DNA from: Cyclina sinensis
Lineage: Eukaryota > Mollusca > Bivalvia > Venerida > Veneridae
DNA length: 64,000 bases
Direction of reading: 5' to 3'
NCBI GenBank assembly: GCA_012932295.1
Contig: JAAONU010000006.1
Location: forward strand, 25,136,882 to 25,200,881
Positions 35,172-46,475 of the stretch are shown here, one piece after another. Numbering within the stretch: position 1 is the first letter of the stretch; every line of letters begins with the position of its first letter. A model generated the notes under the pieces. That model was not told where the DNA came from and did no database searches. It worked only from the letters and a program-made list of their open reading frames with translations. Position numbers and translations under genes: made by a program.

Positions 35172-38100
35172 CTGTAGAAAAAAAAAATCATGTAAACATT
35201 ACAAAATCCTCGATTTACAGTATTCCTATATACCCCATTATCAGTCTGCAAAACAATTTATGTTAAGTGCTGGACCATTCAGGCTTACAGCTCTAGAAAA
35301 TCTAACAGCCAAAATCCAACAGGCCCACACATCAGAATTATCATCTTGAAACTCAAATCTTACAGGACTATTGAGTCAATGGTCTTGCAGACTTTGAAGG
35401 CCAAACCAGAATTTTTTCAAGCCATGGGCCTGAGGCTTATTTTGCAGGCCACCATACGGGGATATTTTAGTTTATACCTAGAACGGTCCTAGTCATCCTG
35501 TCCTAAAAAGTACTGCTATATACGCCTCATTAAGATAAGCACTGAAATTCCAGGAAACCTAAACTTTAATCTCCCCACCACACCACTTAGAATTCCAGCG
35601 GGAATACCGCATTTATAACAGATTAAGTATCTATTAATATTCAAAGCTATGAATACTTACAAAAATGATTATAATCTGGACAGATTTAGCCCCACAATAC
35701 TTTTTGACTCTAAAATGAGTGCAAAATGTTCTTAAAACCAAGCAATACCCCAATATGTATTAACAACAAGTACCAGTAGAAAGAAATAGATCAACAACAC
35801 TAGTCCTTTTCATTATGACAGCATAATCATGCCAAAGTAACTCATGCCGATTCTCACATGACCAGAAAATTAGGTTCTGATTGTTTATAACTGGGAACAT
35901 ACGATCAGCAAATGAGGTCAATGAGCATTGTGCCCCCTCCCTATTATAAGTCCATAGATCTGTTAATGTTACTTCTTCAAAAGGCTTTACAGTTAGATAA
36001 TTTCTGAATACCTAAAATACTTTGTGGGTGTCAGCATCCAACATTTTTGCAGAGATAATCACAGTGAAATTTATGCTTGGCTTCATTTATAAGATATTTT
36101 CCCATTGCACAAATATGTTTTTTAATCCTTGGTTTTTTACTTGCACTGAGTGGGATTCCACTATAAAACATGATGTGTCTGTGCATGTATATACTGAGCT
36201 TAAATATTGTTAAATACTGGATGAATGAATGACAGTACATATGACACCCTTTATGTACACTTGCTCTTTGTAAATGACACAGATCACTATTTCTAGTTAG
36301 TGCTAAGGCAGTGGCTAGTGTTCTGTTAACCAGACAATAGACTCCAGATACCAAAACCCCACCCCAAACCATAGAGTTAGTCTGGCTTATGGTATTCTAT
36401 ATTTATTGGTCCCATGTTTTACCAGAATCGAACATTATTACCCGAATCAACTTTACGTTACTGGAATGATATATTCAGTATTCATATATAGAGAATAATA
36501 GGTTAGTGTCTTTATATGAGAAAGTTTATCTGGCAAGGCGTAGGAATTTATTTATATTTATATATAAATTCCGCAGCCGAGCCAGATAAATTTTCTCATA
36601 TAAAGACACTAACCTATTATTCTATTTATCCTGTCACATATGGCAAGTGGAAATAATTTACTAAATATATTGAAAACCTATCTTTAACGTGTTTTAAATT
36701 AGGCTAATGTCAAGGTTATCCACCAGGTGTACATATACACAAAAATAGTTCCAACCTTTTAATAATTTTATTTCCTTAAATGATCACTATATTGTAAGAT
36801 CTACATATTGAAATATTTAAATTTTATTCAAGTAGTCTCTGTTTGTAATAACAACAATTCTAATGCTTCCTTCTGATTATAAACACAAAAGTAGTCCGTC
36901 ACGTATCATGTGCCGTATAAAGCAAAGTTTATACGGCACACCTTTATCTGGTCGGGTATGAAATAATTGACAGGATAAAATGTCATTTTTATCCCTGTAC
37001 TGTACTGAGTTATTGACCACTGAAGTTTAATACAACAAATTAGCTCTGAAAAAAAGATTAAGTCACATCTTAAATATGTTCTGCATTTTTACCAGTCATA
37101 ATCAAAGCATTAAGGACAATCAACAGCAGACTCAGGGATAGTAACAAGCTGAATGACAATTAAATTATTAAAATAATTTCAGAACAGTAATTTGAGGTTG
37201 TTGTTTTTTTTTTTATGGTATTTTACAGTTGAGTATGTGATATCAAAACATTCATTCGTGAACACTTCCTGTATTTGTCATGAACAGGACCAGAAAAAAA
37301 ACTGGCGTAAATTTTACCATGCTGTATACATACAATGTATCAGCGCAACTCCCAAAATCTTTATATGGGCAATTCCATCATAATTTAACAGTGTAATTCA
37401 TGATTTCATTATATATATGTGATGTTAATTTCACTGTCACTTGATTACCTGAAAACTAGCCTAACACCATGGTTCTGAGTAGTGTTACAGTAACCAGACC
37501 GCTAGCAATTCTCTAGCACTTGAATAGGTTAGTCAAAATAATTTGAGTGATGTCTTGAACATATTCCGAGATATTTTTGTTTTGGATCAGAATCTCGCTA
37601 TAACTAGAGAAGAGATATTGACCCATACATAAAATTACACAATATCTCGACTTGCCTGCAATCAGTTGGACTATTAAATCGGTACTGTATCCAAATTGGT
37701 TTACGTTCAATTTCAAATTGCAAATAAACTTGCTCAACAACCATAATTTCTAGTTGATGTAAATCTCATATACTGGCATTACTGTTGGTCTAAATATCTT
37801 GTTGTGGAGAATGAAAATACCCTCCTTCATATACCTTATAATCTACATGCCACTAATGATAGAACAGGCCAATTCATCAAAAGTGCAACTAAGACTTGAA
37901 TACAATTTTAGAATAAAAACTGAAAAGAACTGATGTGTTTATGCATACTAGGTGTTAAAGTCACTAAAAATTAACAATTTATCCGACTCTCACACCCCTC
38001 TCACAGGGGTACAACTGGAAAAAATCATTACATCCGAGGACTATGCATGAATAGGCAACATGATACTTTCGTTTTCGAAATTGAAATTTACATATACCTA

Positions 38101-38339
38101 TTTTCATATGACGCTGTGGAATTTCCGTAACCGAAAAGCACCGATAAATTCAAGAATTTTCAGCTAGACAATGCCGTTTTAGGACTGTTTGGACCCGAAA
38201 TTCCTTAGTTGCCTACCTCGTTTGTGAAGAGTACCACGCTAAGGACAGACAACTCGGGTTTGATCAAAGTTAACGAAGCGCACTCATCACTCACTAATTC
38301 AAGAGCATCTGTCAACCAGGAAGAACTAAAATTGACAAC
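35172..38339. promoter_or_regulatory. Shared upstream region of the divergent zinc-finger and SRP19 genes
   Basis: About 3.2 kb between the first coding exon of the zinc-finger gene and the SRP19 start. The zinc-finger 5'-UTR exon must lie here, so the two transcription starts may be close together near 38.1-38.3 kb, where base composition becomes less AT-rich. No TATA box can be assigned with confidence. A nested palindrome lies at 36.49-36.98 kb. No other coding exon is supported. Confidence 0.35.
36493..36622. repeat. Long near-perfect palindrome (hairpin element)
   Basis: Arms of about 42 bp (36,493-36,534 and 36,581-36,622) match with only one or two differences; the left arm reads AATAATAGGTTAGTGTCTTT and onward to TTTATCTGGC. 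The loop contains a second hairpin (GGAATTTAT ... ATAAATTCC). Immediately outside, TTTATCCTGTCA (36,626) is matched by TGACAGGATAAA (36,968-36,979), with another palindrome GTGCCGTATAAA ... TTTATACGGCAC between them. Together they look like nested foldback or MITE insertions. Confidence 0.75.
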
Positions 38340-41300
38340 ATGGCAAGCCAAGTGAACCAGCAGGCTAGATCATGGGACCCAAAATTCACTCATGAAGACA
38401 GGGAGAGGTAATTTCAAACATTTCTTACGTTTTTCAGTGATTTCTAGGTTGAATACCTCTAATTCCCGGAGGTTTGAACGAAAATAATGAACATAATTGC
38501 TTTAAAACTGTGAAAATATTCAGACACCTGGATTGCTGGAATGAATTTGATGTTCATTAACCATCTATGCCAACCCGTCTCGCAAGTGTAACAGGCAGGA
38601 CTGCGCGTTGGATGTTAGTAAGAGGTGACAGAAGTGAAAACCTTGCATGAAAAACAATGTCAGGATGAGTTAAAGACGGAAACACAAAGGGTCTAGAGTC
38701 ATTGTTAAAATGGGTAATAATGATAGTCTCACTATTTCACCCCTCGAAGGTGAACCGATGTTATAGGTTGACATTATATAGCTGTTGACCTTCTATGTTC
38801 TCTCTTGATCTGTGTTTGCTTACACGGATTTGCTCAATCTTATGAGGGTGGGCACATGTTATGGCTCGTTAGTCCCATATTTTGTAGAGTTTACAACAAA
38901 AATGATGATGTTAAGATAAAATATGATAATTTTTCTAGAAAAAAAAACTTTTTGCTTTTTTACACTACTTAAAAAATAAGGGCACTTAACGATATGGGCA
39001 AACAGAAAATCCAGGTATTACATACATATGTTATGTTTATCCTTCAAAGTTTTGATTATAAGCTTCTCAACTTCTAAAAATTCCTTTGGATTAATAAATT
39101 TGTAACATTCAGATGCTGGAACCTCTACTATTTATTTTTAGTTACTTCAAGTTGCTAGTTTAGCTGCTGAATTAATTTATTATCAAGTTCGATCATTTCT
39201 GAGTATGAACAATGTTTGTATGCCATCTGCACCTCTTTTGAAATTTTATAGCTCTTTCAGAAATATACTTGTCAGCAAATTTTATAAAATATTGTAATAA
39301 TAATTAATCAGTAAATAATGACTAAATGTATGTAGGTTGGCACTGACAAATAAAGGTAGACTGCCATATTTTCCACTTTATCCAAGAAATTTGCCAGAAA
39401 TTGTTATTTTAAAATAAATTTGAAAATCTAAATAGACATCGGCTGTTTCAAGTACTGCTACTGCTAACATAATTATGATGTATAATTTTATAAGAAGACA
39501 AATTATGGAAATTATCACATAAATAGTGCAATGGAAATCTTGTCTGAATAGTATTCACCTATTGTAGTATTTGAAATTGTTGTTGTCATTGAAATAACAT
39601 GAACAACAATCCCATAAATTTTCTGAAGATCAGGACAAATAATTTTGTACAACATCTAATGGAAATTTTAAATACAGTAAAACTTTTATACATGTATGGG
39701 TACATTGTAGTTGTGATCTCTTACAGAATCAGTCAGTTAAGAAATGGCAGACCCTACCACACTGTTTTGGGGTGGTTATATAACAATAATTTCCTTTATA
39801 TTTTTCAAAATGTACGCTTAAAGAAATACAGAAAATATAACCCTGTAGCTGAATCTTTAGATATGTTTTCTAAGAATTTCAGCTTCATGCTGTTGTTTTA
39901 GAGATTTTATAGTTATAGATTATATTATATTTACAATCAGCTGCCAGAATTATCTCTGAATTTCTTGTGATTTAAAAATTTTCAGATCATATAACTAAAC
40001 ACATGCAGTTCATTTATTTTCTGTTTATATATCATAGGTATAGATAAGTCACTTATCCCTTGAAATTTCAGCTAAGAAGCACTGTATATGCCTCCGTTTC
40101 CATGTAAGACAGTCATGTAAACAAATTTTGTATTGTTTTTATCTATCATTCATGTGACCAGTAACCGTGCCAACTTAGATAAAAAGTTGTTCCATGCAAT
40201 TTTTTTTGACGTGCATGGTGTATGTGTGTTGGGGGTGGAATATGGCTCAACTTGACTTAATTTCTTTGGGGACAAATCAAGAGGAAAGGAGTTGACAGAT
40301 TTCTATCAAAATATGATTTATCTAGATGTATTTCAGTATTCTGATTGGTTAATTGAGTTAAACACACTCACGGAGTTAAAGTCATATCTGGCAGGGAGTT
40401 TACCTAACCAGTAGTAGTCTTCTGTTCTCTCTAAGAAACTGCCAATTTTCTCTATAAATAGACATTCTGATTGAAATGTAAACTAGGTATTTTCTGGTAT
40501 TATAACATGAATTCCAATACATTTATCTTCCAGATGGATCTGTGTCTATCCGGCTTACATCAATAGTAAAAAGACAGTTAAAGAAGGAAGAAGAATTCCT
40601 AAAGAAAAGGTGACTTTTTAACATTTTTTCACCAAAAAATATTAAGCAGACATCAAAAACATGTTTTGTTTGAAATTATAATAGCAACACTGATTAATAT
40701 TTTAAGTTGCCCTTACATTTAAACTTACTAATTAGTCTTAATGAGCACAATCCTTAGCTTTCTAAAACAGTTTAAATTTTGAAAATATTTCAATAAATGG
40801 AGGAGTTATGGCAATTTAAAAGTCGTGAAAAAGCATGAACACTAGAAGATTCTACTGTGAAAATATATAGAGAAAATTTTGCTGGTCATGGAACCAAATT
40901 TTTCCAGATATTTCAGTAAAACTGAATTTCTTAACTAATAATGGGGATATTTTAATGAATCTTACCATACTTAATAATTATTTTTTCCCACCAGAATTCA
41001 GATGTGCATTTTTTTTAATTTTACATTGAAGTACATTTGAACATGTTTACTACAACCTAATTCTTTATAACAATTCTATGAAAATTTTAGCCTTTTTGAC
41101 TGTCCTTCATAACTGTCCAAGCTTGTTTTAATAAGCTTATAATAAACCACCTAGATATTACAGATTACCTGAGTTGATACATCAGTTGTATGCTTATTCT
41201 TATTTTTATCCTATTGCAGGCTGTAGAAAACCCATTATATACGGAAATCAGAGATGTGTGTTTAAGTGCTGGACTCACCATAGGTGTAGAAGTAAGTGGA

Positions 41301-43087
41301 GTTAGTAGTTTGGTAACCACTCATAATATTGGTTTAATTATTAGATAGTAGTAAAGGGGTTACCACAAAGTAAGTTTCAAACATTTTTTTTTGTTTGAAT
41401 ATGAACACATCTGTCTGTGTTGTAGAGAATTTTAAATCTAGGATTGAGAATAGGAGGGTGTTTGCTTAATTATAGTAAGAACAGCTTTGAAGAAAAATGA
41501 AGTAGGTAGCATACTCATGGGAAGGCAGGTCTTTAAACCTTTAAAACTTTCAGCATATTTATGACCCCTAAACGATGTTTGGGGGTATATAGGAGTCACC
41601 TGTTGCTTGGTTGGTCGGTTGGTCGGGCGGTCTGTTGCAATTTCCTTCTCCGGAGTATAACATGAAAACGGTCTGAATCCAATGCAACTTCATACAGTGG
41701 TCAAGCACAATGAAAGAAAGTGCTGTGTTCAAGAATCGTAACTCCATCCTCACTATTTGCACAGTTATTGCCCTTTGTTGGTTTTCCTTGTCCGGAGCAT
41801 AACTTGAAAACTACTGGTTGGAATTCAGTGCAACTTCATACAATGATCAAGCACAATGACAGGAAGTGCAGTGTATAAGAGCCATAACTCCATCTTCACT
41901 ATTTGCAGAGTTATTGCCCTTTGTTGGTTTTCCTTGTCCGGAGCATAACTTGAAAACTACTGGTTGGAATTCAGTGCAACTTATCACAATGGTCAAGCAC
42001 AACGAGAAGAAGTGCAGAGTACAAGCGCTATAACTCTGTCTTCACTATATGCACAGTTATTGCCCTTTGTTGGTTTTCCTTGTCTGGAGCATAACTTGAA
42101 AACTACAGGTTGGAATTCAGTGCAACTTCATACAATGGTCAACCACAGTGAAAGGAAATGCAGTGTACAAGAACCACAACTGTCTTTAATTGCCCACAAC
42201 CATAACTCTATTTCAATTCTTTTACAAACTATCCTGTTACTAATAACTTCCTCAGTTCCGAAGCAGACTTGCGGGGGTATTCATCACATTTAGTGATAGC
42301 TCTAGTTTTATTTGATTCAGGCCCTTACTGCCAAGAATGTGGCAAGCAGACATTGAAGAATGTTCTTTCACTTGATTGTTGCTTCCATATTCAATGTTTT
42401 AGATCTGAAAGAGTGTGAAGATAACATAGTAGATTTTATCTTCATTTCCCGAGAGGGAAACAGATTTCAAGAGAGTAAATATTATAACATTTAAAGAATG
42501 GATTTGTTTTTCAGAACAAGACTTATTGCAGGGAATTAGAACACAAGGACCTAAAGTATAGAGGCAGAATAAGAGTGCAGTTGAAAAATGCAGATGGATC
42601 TTTGAAATATGAAAATTTTCCTAATAGTAAGTAATGTTGTTTCTTATTTAATGTAATTGTTTACTCCGAAAGTGATAACATGCATTAGGAGATATTTTCA
42701 TTATTTTTTATTGCCAAAAGTTTGTTTGACTGCAATGTTTTGGGACACCTGTCAAAAAATGATTTAAACATGTATAGGTTTTGAGAAAAGATGTCTTGTG
42801 TTTAGAAATTTGTTTATAGGAATAACTCGAGATGTTTTGTTTTGAATCATTTATGTTTTCCTTTTAGAACCCTGTTTTTATTTGAATTCAGATGTTCCCT
42901 ATGTCAAAGAAATAAGAAACAATATTGGATTATTAATTTTACAGGACAGTCAATATTGTTATATCTCGGAGAGACTATACCAAAGTTAAAAACACGACAG
43001 CATGGGGGAGGTGGGGCTTCGCAGTCAAGTGCCCAGCAACAACAAGGTGGAAAATCACAGAAAAAGAAAGGAAGAAAGGGAAAATGA
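38340..43087 (+). CDS. SRP19: Signal recognition particle 19 kDa protein
   Basis: Exons are 38,340-38,407, 40,534-40,609, 41,220-41,291, 42,515-42,626 and 42,945-43,087 (TGA), all with GT-AG introns and matching phases. They encode 156 aa (human SRP19 is 144). SRP19 binds the tips of helices 6 and 8 of SRP RNA, is assembled in the nucleolus, and lets SRP54 join so that the particle can deliver ribosomes to the ER. Family hallmarks are the opening RWICVYPAYINSKKTVKEGR with RIPKEKAVENP, then EIRDVCLSAGL, YRGRIRVQLKN, and ETIPKLKTR. The C-terminal tail is low complexity (GGGGASQSSAQQQQ) and ends in a Lys-rich stretch (KKKGRKGK), as in other animals. The start is the only ATG of exon 1, just after TTGACAAC. 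Introns hold tandem repeats and a SINE-like repeat but no other gene. Confidence 0.96.
40340..40500. repeat. Dispersed repeat in SRP19 intron 1
   Basis: GAGTTAAACACACTCACGGA, then AAAGTCATATCTGGCAGGGA and AAGAAACTG, parallels a copy at 56,430-56,600 (GAGTTAAATGCACTCAAAGT, CATATCGGGTGGGCAGTTTA, AAGAAACTG). It is a dispersed family, perhaps the body of a SINE. Confidence 0.5.
41570..42295. repeat. ~148-bp tandem repeats in SRP19 intron 3
   Basis: Four to five units carry TTATTGCCCTTTGTTGGTTT, then TCCTTGTCCGGAGCATAACT, TGAAAACTACTGGTTGGAAT and CAGTGCAACTTCATACAATG. The period is about 148 bp. The block begins at GTTTGGGGGTATATAGGAGT and closes at TTGCGGGGGTATTCATCACA, so the array appears to be an internal part of a mobile unit, as in the other repeat modules at 44.8 and 46.5 kb. 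Confidence 0.85.
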
Positions 43088-43220
43088 TGTGTGATCAGAT
43101 ACGTTATAAATGATAGCATATTTAGTCAGTGTACGGAAATGACATATACGATATTCCTTTATATTTCGGCGATGAATAAGGAATAAAACAAAGCAATGAT
43201 AGGATTGTATAATTTTGAAT

Positions 43221-43268
43221 GTTATAACAGGGCCTTAATTGAGATTAAATTAAGGCCCTGGTTATAAA
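43221..43268 (+). other. Hairpin in the SRP19 3'-UTR
   Basis: AGGGCCTTAATT is followed after seven bases by AATTAAGGCCCT, and the flanking TTATAAC and GTTATAA extend the stem with one bulge. In RNA this would be a stable stem of nearly 20 pairs, about 140 nt after the stop codon. Confidence 0.7.
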
Positions 43269-44046
43269 GGCTTTATAGAAGTAGAAAAAAACAAATAAGA
43301 TTAAGCATGTGGCATAGAATTTATGTCTTAATTGTGGTATTTTGGGAATCAAGGAATGAAGTATTATTTGTATTATTTCTATCAATATTGTTTTATAATA
43401 AGTAAGTTTTCATTTATGTTTATACTAAAAAAAAGGGTTCTTATGGATGAAAGAGAAGTATTAGAAGGAAATATGAGAGACAGATTTTCAGTTGGTCAGT
43501 TTATTTTGACTTGTCAGCACAGAGGCAGTGCTGTGAAAAGAGAAATGTCGATTTTTGTCATTTCGTTTGTATATGTACATGTATATTTTTTGTCCTTATT
43601 TGTGGAACATTGCGAAACATTGCCCAAGCAATTTAGCTGGCATGCGTCATTTATTTCAAAACATTTGGTCATGTATTTGTTAACATTACAGATATTTAGT
43701 AATATTGACAAGCATCTAGGGGTGCCGTAGCCCTTTTGTGTCTCATGTTCATTATTAAGTTATTGATGAATTCAGCTGTTATATTGTTCAAGCTAAGAAT
43801 TTGGATATAATGAATGGTTTCACATTCAGGTTTTACAGATATAGAATTAATATAATGTACATTATTAGAATTAAGAATACTAAAGACCATAATTCAGTCT
43901 TGGGAAGAGAGACTTTTCTCTGCCGGAGAGTACATAAAAGAAGAAAATATACCTGAAAAAATGTAATTGAATTTATGACATTGTCTTGTTTGTGTCTAGC
44001 TGTTTGTGTTTTTTTGTGTACAATGATGTAAACTGTTTAAAATCAA

Positions 44047-44052
44047 AATAAA
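44047..44052 (+). terminator. Poly(A) signal of SRP19
   Basis: AATAAA (in AAAATAAAAACATTCATG) lies about 960 bp after the stop. It is followed by a T/G-containing stretch and is the best candidate for the SRP19 transcript end. Confidence 0.5.
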
Positions 44053-44221
44053 AACATTCATGTCACATCTAATTGGTTTTTCTTTCATGACATTTTCGAA
44101 CGTTATTAAGTTTTTACGTGACAGTTTTATGTAAAAAGTTATAAACAGTCAGTCTCTTGTGATATGTCCTTTTAGCACCAGAAAAGTCCTTCTTGCATTG
44201 GCAAGAACCATCATGGCAAAC

Positions 44222-44423
44222 TTAACCCTGAACATGCTGAAATTTTGTAATGGATTTGCCCAGCTTTGAATTTGGAACAGTCCAAGTTTAAGGGATTTCA
44301 ATATCAAAATACAAAAATGGAGCTACCAACAGTATAGAGCCTGGTCAGACTGCACGGATGTGCAGGCTGGCCTGGCTCTATACTGGTGGCAAAGGCTAAT
44401 CACTTTCGGTTCCAGCAGGTTAA
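44222..44423. mobile_element. TTAA-ended MITE
   Basis: TTAACCCTGAACATGCTGAA on the left, TTCCAGCAGGTTAA on the right, with an internal palindromic block GAGCCTGGTCAGACTGCACG ... TGCAGGCTGGCCTGGCTCT. It is nearly identical to the copy at 52,133-52,339, so it moved recently compared with the other relatives. Confidence 0.8.
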
Positions 44424-44759
44424 TGTTCTTTGAAAAAAGTTTGCGCCTTTTAGAAATAGAAAAGTTTATTCATAAATATTAAGCCCCGTTCTTGGTCCAA
44501 GGTAGTTTAATTGCTATCACTTAACCTCTGATTGTCACTCATGGGTTCCTGCCACACTACTGAACATGATCATTTTTGTGACAAAGATGGTAGTTTCTCA
44601 AGTGGTCCTAGGCAGGAATTTGGTAAACTCCCAACCTGTTATAACTGACATTTAGAGAGCATTTAAGTCAATTAATTTCACACATATTGAAGCGTGGCCT
44701 TGACCTGAAGAATATGGGTAGTGTCATTTTATGGTAAAAATTTTTTTGAACCTCATTTT

Positions 44760-46235
44760 TTGTGTCGCCCTTTCGAAGAAAAGGTGATACATAGGGATCG
44801 CTTTGTCCGTCGGTCCGGCGGTCCGTCACGAAAACTTAACGTTGGCTATAACTTTGCCATTTCTAAACATTATCTTATCAAACTTTCAAATTGTATTGCT
44901 TATGACAACAGGGTCAGGTTGATGCCAAAATTTCTATGTCAAGGTCACATTTGACAGAGTTATGCCCCTTTTTATACATGGATTTTGTCATGAAAACTTA
45001 ACGTTGGGAATAACTTTGCCATTTTTTAACATTTCAACATGAAACTTCCAAATTATATTGCTTACGACAACAGGGTCGTGATGATGCCAAAATGTTTAGG
45101 TCAAGGTCACAATTGACAGAGTTATGCCCCTTTTTGTACTTTGATTTTGTCATGAAAACTTAACATTGACTATAACTATGCCATTTCTTAATGTTTCTTC
45201 ATCAAACTTTCCAGTTGTAATGCTTACAATTGTATCACTTAAGACAACACCATTTCTCAAGGGCAGATAACCTTCAAATTTTTTTTTGCAATGTTATGCC
45301 CCTTTTTCAAGTTAAAATTTCTTGGTTAACCTTTTTCTTTATGTCCATGTCTCAAAAAGTGTCAAGGATATTCCATTCAAACTTGGAATACTTGATCACC
45401 AGCAAGACCCCTGCAAAGATTGTTGGTACCCATGTCCCTGGGGTCACAGTTAGCCCCAACCCGGGGCCACTTGATTTTGCTTAAACTTATATATAGGGAA
45501 AAAAACTTCTTAAGCCTAGAAATAAAATATTAACTGACATGAGATGGGTAAGTACTCCCCCCCCCCTCCCCCCTCTGCATGGGAATCCGCCCCCCCCCCC
45601 CCCAACCAGTCACCACCACCCCCCACCCCCCGGGGGCCCATTTTTTTTTTTTTTAAATTTTAAAACATAGGTACTTTACTTCCCATCCTACCTCAACTCC
45701 CCCAACCAGTCACCCTCCCCCCACCCCCCAGGGGCCCAATTTTTTTTTTTTTTTTTTTTTTAATTTTAAAACATATGCACTTTATTTTTCCCCCCCCCCC
45801 CCACCTCAAACCCCCTCCCCTCCCAACCAGTCACCCCCCCCCCCCACCCCACCCAGGCCCAATATTTTTTTTTTTTTTTTTAATACATAGGTACGTGACT
45901 CCCCATCCACCCTCAAACCCCCCCCCCCCCCTTTTTTTTTTTTTTTTTTTTAAATTTTAATACATAGGTACTTGACTCCCCATTCACCCTAAACCCCCCC
46001 CCCCCATTTTTTTTACCCCCCACCCCCGCGCCTTTTTTTTGTTTCTTTAAACATAGGTACTTTACTCCCCTACTCCCCCCCCCCCCCCCCCCCTCGACCC
46101 GCGCCCAATTTTTTTTTTTTTTTAATTTTAATACATACTAGGTACTTGACTCCCCACTCCCCATCCACCCTCAACCCCAGCAGGCTAAGGTTTACCTTTT
46201 TAGTTATTTTAACAGAGTACCCAAGGGCGACACAA
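44760..46235. mobile_element. 1.48-kb repeat-filled element with 13-bp perfect TIRs
   Basis: TTGTGTCGCCCTT at 44,760-44,772 is matched exactly by AAGGGCGACACAA at 46,223-46,235. Between them are three ~160-bp tandem units (about 44,830-45,310; each with GAAAACTTAACNTTG, ATAACTTTGCCATTT, TTGACAGAGTTATGCCCC) and then a C/T mononucleotide minisatellite (45,540-46,180). It has no coding capacity. Repeat-bearing non-autonomous elements of this architecture, with ~160-bp cores, have been described in bivalves (pearl/BIV160-type); membership is an inference. Confidence 0.65.
45548..46180. repeat. Poly-C / poly-T minisatellite
   Basis: About six units of ~90-120 bp contain a run of 8-14 C, a CAACCAGTCACC-type spacer, another C run, a run of 10-24 T, and then AATTTTAAAACATAGGTACT. 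The complementary strand is G-run rich. Base calls and copy number in such sequence are unreliable. Confidence 0.9.
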
Positions 46236-46475
46236 GTGTTCCACTGAACACCCATCTAGTCATATTTTCTCAATGCATCATGAAGTGATGGCATTGAAAG
46301 AAAAGATGCCTTGGAGTCTTAGGTCATACAATGTAGTGCTATGATGCACACTTTTACCAAGTTAATTCTCAAATCCTTTAAATGCATGATTACAATGATG
46401 TCATAGACATTAAACTGGGATTCTGATACAGCAATGTCAGAAACACACAAGTTGGTACTGGGAGGTTGTTTTTAT

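Noticed and set aside
39599..39901. 100-codon open frame in SRP19 intron 1
   Set aside because: No recognisable similarity and typical AT-rich composition; treated as chance.
43332..43730. 132-codon open frame after SRP19
   Set aside because: It lies in the SRP19 3'-UTR, has no recognisable domain, is biased to Phe/Tyr/Ile as expected of AT-rich random sequence, and lacks splice or Kozak support.
45775..45960. Proline/phenylalanine-rich open frame
   Set aside because: It is the translation of C and T homopolymer runs.
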